Origin: Ignavibacteria bacterium
Lineage (GTDB): Bacteria; Bacteroidota; Ignavibacteria; UBA10030; UBA6906
Direction: 5' to 3'
Length of the DNA stretch: 5,088 nt
Assembly (NCBI GenBank): GCA_029859455.1
Contig: JAOUDE010000209.1
Span: 1-5,088 of the forward strand
Of this stretch, positions 1 to 5,088 are shown piece after piece; position 1 is the stretch's first letter, and every line of letters begins with the position of its first letter. The notes beneath the pieces were generated by a model, which made no database searches, was not told the origin of the DNA, and worked only from the letters and a program-made list of their open reading frames with translations. A program made the translations under genes and the position numbers.

Positions 1-1150
1 ACTGATCGGCAGGGCCGAAGCGCTCAAGAGCAAACGGAACACCGTCTCCGCTGAGGTGGCACGGAAAAAGGCTGCCCGGGAGGATGCGGACCAGCTGATT
101 GCCGATATGAAAGGTGTCTCGGAGGAGATCAGGAACGCAGACGGCGAGATCCGGGAGCTGGAAGAGAAGCTCCGCAATGTTCTCCTCCTCATTCCGAACA
201 TACCTCACTCCTCCGTTCCCGAAGGAGGGACCCCGGCGGATAATCAGGAGATTGCCGCACACGGCGATCCGCCCGACGTTGATTTTCCCCTTGTTCCCCA
301 TTGGGATCTGTTGGAGAAGACCGGCATCGTCGATTTTTCGCGCGGGACGAAAATAACCGGGGCAGGCTTTCCCGTCTTCCTGGGAAAAGGGGCCCGGCTC
401 GAGCGGGCGCTGATCAATTTCTTTCTTGAGGAAGCGACAGCGGCCGGCTACAACGAAGTTTCTCCGCCGCTGATGGTGAACGAAGCGAGCGTCACCGGCA
501 CCGGCCAGCTTCCTGACAAGGAAGACCAGATGTATGTGGCGGAACGTGACGGTTTCTATCTGATTCCGACTGCAGAAGTGCCGGTCACGAATTTATACCG
601 CGATGAAATTATTTCTGAATCTCTGCTCCCGCTGAAGCTTTCCGCATACACCCCCTGCTTCCGGAGGGAAGCCGGTTCATATGGAAAGGATGTTCGCGGC
701 CTGAACCGTGTCCATCAGTTCGACAAGGTTGAGCTGGTTCAGCTTGCGCACCCGGAGCAATCATACGACGGACTGGAAGAAATGAGGGAGCACGCAGAAT
801 CGATTCTGCGGAAACTCGGTCTGCGGTACCGGGTACTGCTGATGTGTGCCGGTGATCTCGGGTTTACGCAGGCGAAGAAGTACGACCTCGAAGTATGGGC
901 GCCGGCCCAGAAGAAGTGGCTCGAAGTCTCCAGCGTAAGCAATTTCGAATCGTATCAGGCCCGCCGCATGAACATCCGGTTCCGTCCGGCATCAAAAGGG
1001 AAACCGGAGATTGTCCACACGCTCAACGGGTCCGCACTCGCTCTTCCCCGGGTTGTCGCCGCCCTCATCGAACACTATCAGACGCCCGAGAGAAAAATCG
1101 TTATTCCGAAGGTCCTTCATTCCTATACGGGGTTCGAACTCATTGGGTAG
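1..1150 (+). CDS. serS: Seryl-tRNA synthetase, 5'-truncated by window edge
   Basis: Class II aminoacyl-tRNA synthetase that charges tRNA-Ser (and tRNA-Sec where present) with serine in the cytoplasm. The first whole codon is at base 2 and the frame is open to the window edge. The GTG at 56 is therefore an internal Val codon, not the start. Bacterial SerRS is usually about 420-430 residues; 382 full codons plus the TAG stop (1148-1150) are visible, so roughly 40 N-terminal residues are missing. The visible part opens in the Lys/Arg/Glu-rich antiparallel coiled-coil arm (to about base 190) that contacts the long variable arm of the tRNA. The catalytic core follows: motif 1 around 389-480, ending in the Pro of SPPLMV; the serine-binding TAE at 569-577; motif 2 from 659 (FRREAGSYG, then GLNRVHQFDKVE); SSVSNFESYQARR near 927-965; and motif 3 NGSALALPR at 1025-1051 with its ATP-binding Arg at 1049. 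No essential motif in the visible part is broken. The YTGFELIG ending and the SSVSNF form resemble Bacteroidota/Chlorobi enzymes from memory. Confidence 0.97.
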   Translation, partial: LIGRAEALKSKRNTVSAEVARKKAAREDADQLIADMKGVSEEIRNADGEIRELEEKLRNVLLLIPNIPHSSVPEGGTPADNQEIAAHGDPPDVDFPLVPHWDLLEKTGIVDFSRGTKITGAGFPVFLGKGARLERALINFFLEEATAAGYNEVSPPLMVNEASVTGTGQLPDKEDQMYVAERDGFYLIPTAEVPVTNLYRDEIISESLLPLKLSAYTPCFRREAGSYGKDVRGLNRVHQFDKVELVQLAHPEQSYDGLEEMREHAESILRKLGLRYRVLLMCAGDLGFTQAKKYDLEVWAPAQKKWLEVSSVSNFESYQARRMNIRFRPASKGKPEIVHTLNGSALALPRVVAALIEHYQTPERKIVIPKVLHSYTGFELIG

Positions 1151-1160
1151 AACGCGGAAA

Positions 1161-1166
1161 GAGGGG
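1161..1166 (+). promoter_or_regulatory. Ribosome-binding site of the methyltransferase gene
   Basis: GAGGGG lies in the 22-base gap after the serS stop, six bases before the ATG at 1173. It supports 1173 as the start over the in-frame ATG at 1011, which lies deep inside serS and would add 54 residues with no family counterpart. No promoter or terminator hairpin is apparent in the gap, so transcription probably reads through from serS or begins inside it. Confidence 0.7.
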
Positions 1167-1172
1167 ACCCGG

Positions 1173-2069
1173 ATGAAGAGCTTCGGTACCGCGAGCCGCG
1201 AGGGGCATGATGCCGGCCCGTTCTATGCACGACGGCTGTATGCCCGCAACGGTGCGGACGACAAGGGAGCATATCTCGAGAACCCGCTTCCGCCGGATGT
1301 CGGGAACTCTGTCCTCTGTGCCGACAGCCGGCAGCTCTCCCGGCTTCCTGATTCCTGCCTCCACCTCATCATTACGTCTCCCCCCTACAATGTCGGCAAA
1401 GAATATGATGAAGATCTCTCGCTGAGAGAGTACGTCGATCTCCTCCATGATGTGTTCCGTGAATGTCTCAGGGTTCTCGTGCCCGGCGGAAGGATCTGTA
1501 TCAACGTGGCGAATCTCGGGAGGAAGCCCTACGTGCCGCTTCACTCCTATGTGATTGCTGAAATGGACAGACTTGGATTCCTCATGAGGGGGGAGATCAT
1601 CTGGGACAAGTCAGCCAGTGCGGGGAGTTCAACCGCATGGGGAAGCTGGAAATCAGCCGCGAATCCGACGCTGCGCGATGTGCATGAGTATGTGCTGGTG
1701 TTCAGCAAAGGGTCATATCAGAGGGAAAAGGAAGCGAGAACGAATACGATCAGCCGTGAAGAGTTTCTCGGGTTCACCAAAAGCATCTGGTCGTTTGGAG
1801 CAGAATCCGCGCGGAGGGTGAAACACCCGGCCCCGTTCCCTGTCGAACTCCCTTACAGACTGATCCAGCTTTACTCGTTCGCGGATGATGTGGTGTTCGA
1901 TCCTTTCGGAGGAAGCGGAACCACCGCAATTGCCGCGCTGAGAGCGGGAAGACAGTTTGTTCTGTGCGACAGTTCGGAAGAATATGTCGCTGTTGCAGCG
2001 GAGCGGATTCGTCAGTTCATGACGACGGGAGTCGACGGCAAACCGAAGCGGGCCAGGAGGGGCAAATGA
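1173..2069 (+). CDS. Beta-class site-specific DNA methyltransferase (N4-cytosine or N6-adenine)
   Basis: Predicted 298-residue DNA methylase of the N6_N4 family that transfers a methyl group from S-adenosylmethionine to an exocyclic amino group of cytosine or adenine in a specific site. The catalytic motif IV is TSPPY (residues 68-72). The SAM-binding motif I, DPFGGSGTT (243-251), comes near the C-terminus and is followed by an acidic motif II region (about 262-279). The order IV before I defines the beta class. In between are VLVPGGRICINVANLG (101-116), EIIWDK (141-146), a probable target-recognition region (about 147-215), and motif X, HPAPFPVELPYRLIQLYS (218-235). The S in SPPY leans towards N4-cytosine, because N6-adenine enzymes more often have DPPY, but this is not decisive. 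The first 45 or so residues (including FYARRLYA) precede the core and resemble the lead-in I recall in related archaeal and bacterial methylases. No endonuclease gene is adjacent: serS is upstream and an ABC gene overlaps the stop codon. The basic tail KPKRARRGK may aid DNA contact (inference). The target sequence cannot be read from the protein. Confidence 0.93.
   Translation: MKSFGTASREGHDAGPFYARRLYARNGADDKGAYLENPLPPDVGNSVLCADSRQLSRLPDSCLHLIITSPPYNVGKEYDEDLSLREYVDLLHDVFRECLRVLVPGGRICINVANLGRKPYVPLHSYVIAEMDRLGFLMRGEIIWDKSASAGSSTAWGSWKSAANPTLRDVHEYVLVFSKGSYQREKEARTNTISREEFLGFTKSIWSFGAESARRVKHPAPFPVELPYRLIQLYSFADDVVFDPFGGSGTTAIAALRAGRQFVLCDSSEEYVAVAAERIRQFMTTGVDGKPKRARRGK
2055..2062 (+). promoter_or_regulatory. 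Ribosome-binding site of the first ABC gene, inside the methyltransferase 3' end
   Basis: AGGAGGGG is a near-perfect Shine-Dalgarno sequence. AGGAGG ends five bases before the ATG at 2066. It fixes that start, which overlaps the methyltransferase stop as ATGA (2066-2069), and argues against the longer in-frame opening at 1964 inside the methyltransferase. The strong site together with the overlap suggests efficient translation coupled to the upstream gene. Confidence 0.85.
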
Positions 2070-3826
2070 AGGCGCTGCTCAGCCTCGTCCCCTACCTCAA
2101 GCGATACAAGCGGACACTGATCTTCGGTTTTGTGACCGTGCTGATGAGCAATATCTTCACCGTCGTCCAGCCGTTTGTGATCGGCCGGGCAATCGATTCA
2201 CTGGAGCAGGGGCTGGCGGCAGGGGAGATGGACGAGAGTGCGCTCCTCGGATTTGCGGGGATGATCATTGGATTCTCTCTGATCGCCGGGATCTTCACGT
2301 ATCTGACGCGCCAGACGATCATTGTCGTCTCCCGGCATGTTGAGTATGACCTCCGGAACGATTATCTGTCCCATCTTCAGAAACTCCCGCTGCAGTTCTT
2401 CCAGGTAACGCCGACCGGCGATCTGATGGCGCACGCGACCAATGATATCAGCGCGGTCCGGTCGACTCTCGGACCCGGGATCATGTATCCCGCCGATACA
2501 TTCATCACCTTTACCATGGTCCTTGCAATCATGCTGTCGACCGACTGGCAGCTGACGTTGCTTGCGCTGGTTCCCCTTCCATTCGTTTCATATGCTGTGT
2601 ACCGCCTCGGGAAGATCGTTCACAAGAAGTTCAGGGAACGGCAGGAGCAATACAGTCTGCTTACCACCAAGGCTCAGGAGAATCTTTCCGGGATTCGCGT
2701 GGTGCGGGCATACGTCCGCGAGAAATTCGAGACGGTCGCGTTCCGTGCCATGAGCCATGACTACCTCCTGAAGAACCTCTACCTCGCGCGGGTGCAGTCG
2801 ATCATGTGGCCGGCGATGTACCTGCTGGTCGGGTTTTCGATGATCATCACGCTGTATGTCGGAGGGCTGCGTGTGATCGACGGTGCATTGACGGTGGGGA
2901 CGCTGACCGCTTTCTTCGGCTATCTGTTGATGCTGATCTGGCCGATGGTCGCGTTTGGATGGGTGATCAATATTCTGCAGCAGGGGTCGGCATCGATGGA
3001 ACGGCTTTTGAGGATCATTGAAACCGCGCCGTCAATCCAGGATTCGGGGCGGACAGATTCAGGTCTTGCGGAGATCCGCGGGAGCATCGAGTTCCGGGAT
3101 GTACATTTCCGCCATGAGGGTGCAGATGCGGACACCCTCGCAGGCATCAACCTGACCGTTCCCCGGGGATCGACGCTCGCGATCGTCGGCTATACCGGCG
3201 CAGGCAAAACGACGCTGGTGAACCTGATTCCGCGCCTGTACGAGGCGACCGGCGGCGAGGTACTGATCGACGGAAGAGATATCCGGACCGTCCCGATCGA
3301 CCTGCTCCGCTCGCGTGTCGGCTATGTCCCGCAGGAAACATTTCTTTTCTCCGACACGATCGCTGCGAATATCGGCTATGGTGTCGACGAGCCCGGGGAA
3401 CAGGGAATCCGGGAAGCGGCGGAGATTTCACAGATCCTGAACGATGTCACCGAGTTTCCGAAAGAGTTCGAAACGATGGTCGGCGAACGGGGGATCACAT
3501 TGTCGGGAGGACAGAAACAGCGGACCAGCATTGCACGTGCAGTCATGCGCAAGCCGGCGATCCTGATCCTCGACGACGCCCTTTCCGCGGTCGACACGTA
3601 TACTGAAGAGGAAATCCTGAAAAGGCTTCGCACCGTAATGAAGGAACGAACCAGCATTATCATCAGCCACCGGATTTCGACGGTTAAGGATGCGGATCAG
3701 ATCATCGTCTTGAATGATGGAAGGATCGTGGAGCAGGGAACACATCAGCAGCTCCTGGAAACCGACGGCATCTATGCCGAACTGAACAGAAAGCAGCTTC
3801 TGGAAAAAGAACTGGAACAGCTCTGA
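2066..3826 (+). CDS. ABC exporter half-transporter (membrane domain + ATPase), degenerate catalytic site subunit
   Basis: 586-residue inner-membrane ABC half-transporter with an ABC_membrane domain fused to an ATPase domain, the usual length for this type. Six membrane helices are apparent at about residues 17-39, 59-81, 141-159, 162-180, 247-268 and 276-300. The nucleotide-binding domain starts near 338. It has Walker A GYTGAGKTT (375-383, Lys381), Q-loop Gln423, X-loop VGERG (472-476), an intact LSGGQ signature (479-483), Walker B ILILDD (Asp503), D-loop SAVD and H-loop His535. The residue after Walker B is Asp504, not the catalytic Glu, and the A-loop aromatic position appears to be His350. 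In heterodimeric exporters such as TM287/TM288 and BmrC/BmrD this Asp marks the subunit whose own Walker site is degenerate, while its good signature completes the partner's active site. The next gene, four bases on, encodes the evident partner. The substrate is unknown; drugs, lipids or peptides are all possible for this family. No signal peptide is expected or seen. Confidence 0.95.
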   Translation: MKALLSLVPYLKRYKRTLIFGFVTVLMSNIFTVVQPFVIGRAIDSLEQGLAAGEMDESALLGFAGMIIGFSLIAGIFTYLTRQTIIVVSRHVEYDLRNDYLSHLQKLPLQFFQVTPTGDLMAHATNDISAVRSTLGPGIMYPADTFITFTMVLAIMLSTDWQLTLLALVPLPFVSYAVYRLGKIVHKKFRERQEQYSLLTTKAQENLSGIRVVRAYVREKFETVAFRAMSHDYLLKNLYLARVQSIMWPAMYLLVGFSMIITLYVGGLRVIDGALTVGTLTAFFGYLLMLIWPMVAFGWVINILQQGSASMERLLRIIETAPSIQDSGRTDSGLAEIRGSIEFRDVHFRHEGADADTLAGINLTVPRGSTLAIVGYTGAGKTTLVNLIPRLYEATGGEVLIDGRDIRTVPIDLLRSRVGYVPQETFLFSDTIAANIGYGVDEPGEQGIREAAEISQILNDVTEFPKEFETMVGERGITLSGGQKQRTSIARAVMRKPAILILDDALSAVDTYTEEEILKRLRTVMKERTSIIISHRISTVKDADQIIVLNDGRIVEQGTHQQLLETDGIYAELNRKQLLEKELEQL

Positions 3827-3830
3827 GCGG

Positions 3831-5088
3831 ATGAACCAGGAAGAAGAAATACTCGGCAAAGCATACGACGCCCGGCTGATGAAACGGCTGTTGACGCATC
3901 TCAGGCCGTACCGCTGGCACGTGGCCCTTGCCGTGTTCCTCAGCATCCTCGTCTCCGGCATGGAGGCGCTCCGGCCGTTCTTCACGCAGATCGCCGTTGA
4001 TGAGGATATTGCGAACCAGGACCCGGAAGGACTTCTGAACACCACACTCCTCTTTCTGGGGCTGATGGTGGTCCGCGGAGTCGTGCAGTACCTCAACACG
4101 TACCTGACACAATGGATCGGTCAGCAGACCATCCTCGACCTCCGGATGGAAGTATTCGAACATCTCCAGCGGCTGGGGATCAGGTTCTTTGACCGGAATC
4201 CGATCGGGCGGCTGATTACCAGGGTGACGAACGATATCGAGGTGCTGAACGAGATGTTCTCCTCCGGCATCGTCATGGTATTCAGCGACGTGTTCACGAT
4301 CATCGGTATCCTCTATTTCATGTTCACCATGAACTGGGAGCTTGCGCTTATTTCTCTGAGCGTCCTCCCGTTTCTGTTCTACGGCACATTTCTCTTCCGC
4401 AAGAAGGCGCGGGAGTCATACCGCGAGGTACGGCTTCAGATCGCGCGGATCAACACATTCATGCAGGAACATATCACCGGTATGACGGTTGACCAGGTGT
4501 TCAACAGGGAGAAGAAATCGTTTCAGAAATTCGATGCCATCAATACCGCCCACAGGGATGCCAACGTCCGATCGATCTTCTATTACGCACTGTTCTATCC
4601 CGGCGTTGAACTCGTCGGCGCGATCGCGATAGGGCTGATCATCTGGTATGCAGGAGTGGACGCCATTGCGGGAGGGATTACGGTCGGTACCGTGATGGCA
4701 TTTCTGCAGTTCAACGAGATGTTCTGGAGGCCGATCCGGGACCTTTCGGAGAAGTACAACATCATGCAGACCGCTATGGCCTCATCCGAGCGTGTCTTCA
4801 AACTGCTCGATGACGGTACATTCGTTCCGGATCCGCCGGAGCCGTTACAGCTGACCGACCCGCGGGGAGAAATCGAATTCCGGAATGTCTGGTTCTCGTA
4901 TAACCCCTCCGAGAAAAGAGAAGAGACGGAATGGGTGCTGAAGGATGTTTCGTTCCGGATCAAGGCGGGAGAAACCGCAGCGTTCGTCGGCCACACGGGT
5001 GCGGGGAAAACAACGATCATCAGCCTGCTGGCCCGCTTTTATGACATCCAGCGGGGAGAGATCCTGGTCGACGGAGTCGATATCAGGA
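3831..5088 (+). CDS. ABC exporter half-transporter, partner subunit, 3'-truncated by window edge
   Basis: Open frame of 419 codons running off the window end; full-length relatives are about 590-620 residues. It begins MNQEEEILGKAYDARLMKRL, a hydrophilic lead-in typical of the TM288-like partner of heterodimeric exporters, which supports the ATG at 3831 over the next in-frame ATG at 3879. Six membrane helices are apparent at about 30-52, 70-92, 145-165, 168-188, 251-274 and 278-297, with RFFDRNPIGRLITRVTNDIE (118-137), the coupling-helix region after helix 2. The ATPase domain begins near 347 with A-loop Tyr357, a charged stretch (NPSEKREETEW) and Walker A GHTGAGKTT (387-395, Lys393). Q-loop, signature, Walker B and H-loop lie beyond the window. 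Only a weak Shine-Dalgarno is visible, and the gene starts four bases after the previous stop, so translation probably depends on re-initiation from the upstream gene (inference). Together with the first ABC protein it should form a heterodimeric ATP-driven exporter in the cytoplasmic membrane. By analogy it should carry the catalytic Glu that the first subunit lacks. Confidence 0.94.
   Translation, partial: MNQEEEILGKAYDARLMKRLLTHLRPYRWHVALAVFLSILVSGMEALRPFFTQIAVDEDIANQDPEGLLNTTLLFLGLMVVRGVVQYLNTYLTQWIGQQTILDLRMEVFEHLQRLGIRFFDRNPIGRLITRVTNDIEVLNEMFSSGIVMVFSDVFTIIGILYFMFTMNWELALISLSVLPFLFYGTFLFRKKARESYREVRLQIARINTFMQEHITGMTVDQVFNREKKSFQKFDAINTAHRDANVRSIFYYALFYPGVELVGAIAIGLIIWYAGVDAIAGGITVGTVMAFLQFNEMFWRPIRDLSEKYNIMQTAMASSERVFKLLDDGTFVPDPPEPLQLTDPRGEIEFRNVWFSYNPSEKREETEWVLKDVSFRIKAGETAAFVGHTGAGKTTIISLLARFYDIQRGEILVDGVDIR

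Noticed and set aside
56..58. GTG as the serS start
   Set aside because: The frame stays open to base 2 and the upstream codons (GRAEALKSKRN and so on) continue the SerRS coiled-coil arm. The true start lies before the window.
1011..1172. 54-residue N-terminal extension of the methyltransferase from an in-frame ATG at 1011
   Set aside because: It lies wholly inside conserved serS motif 3 and the C-terminus, its translation is low-complexity Arg/Pro/Ser, and a good ribosome-binding site precedes 1173.
1151..1172. Possible terminator between serS and the methyltransferase
   Set aside because: No convincing inverted repeat or T-run is present. The GGGACCC-like bases are too short to form a stable hairpin and overlap the ribosome-binding site.
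1964..2065. Longer first ABC protein starting at 1964
   Set aside because: The extra residues overlap methyltransferase motif II in another frame, and a near-perfect Shine-Dalgarno sits just before the ATG at 2066.
3428..4099. Antisense open frame of 223 codons across the ABC gene junction
   Set aside because: It mirrors conserved ATPase and membrane domain coding sequence, has no recognisable domain, and this GC-rich window holds several similar shadow frames, including 4595-5020.
1..5088. GATC seems frequent (roughly 55-60 by eye) and CTAG seems absent, possible marks of a methylase target
   Set aside because: Frequent ATC (Ile) codons after G-ending codons, together with GAT codons before C, can explain most GATC sites. 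CTAG is rare in many bacterial genomes and is limited by the TAG stop. Counts by eye in 5 kb cannot identify the target; a genome-wide count against a codon-shuffled model would be needed.

Overview
This is a compact, GC-rich (clearly above 50% by eye) chromosomal window. Four protein genes lie on the + strand and account for nearly all of it: the 3' part of serS (seryl-tRNA synthetase), a beta-class DNA amino-methyltransferase, and two consecutive ABC exporter half-transporters, the second cut off by the window end. I see no RNA gene, insertion sequence, CRISPR array, attachment site or long repeat. The longest stretch outside genes is 22 bases.

The window looks bacterial. Purine-rich Shine-Dalgarno sequences precede two of the starts. 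The SerRS is the ordinary bacterial type, with an N-terminal coiled-coil arm and class II motifs. Details such as SSVSNFESYQARR, NGSALALPR and an ending in YTGFELIG resemble, from memory, the SerRS of the Bacteroidota/Chlorobi (FCB) group. That placement is tentative, because single-gene resemblance without an alignment can mislead.

Layout: serS runs from before base 1 to 1150. After a 22-base gap the methyltransferase occupies 1173-2069, starting behind a GAGGGG ribosome-binding site. Its TGA stop overlaps the ATG of the first ABC gene in an ATGA arrangement (2066-2069), with an AGGAGGGG ribosome-binding site inside the methyltransferase end. The first ABC gene (2066-3826) is followed after only 4 bases by the second (3831 to beyond 5088). 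These junctions suggest that the methyltransferase and both ABC genes are co-transcribed and probably translationally coupled. serS may be on the same transcript, since no terminator is visible in the 22-base gap.

Function: the two ABC proteins each have the membrane domain followed by the nucleotide-binding domain, and very probably form a heterodimeric type IV exporter of the TM287/TM288 (BmrC/BmrD, LmrC/LmrD) kind. The first subunit has Asp504 where the catalytic Glu after Walker B should be. This is the mark of the subunit carrying the degenerate ATP site in such pairs. The methyltransferase has no restriction endonuclease partner in the window and could be a solitary epigenetic methylase. 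I found no clear sign of a previously undescribed system. The most interesting point is the tight coupling of a solitary-looking methyltransferase to an exporter pair.
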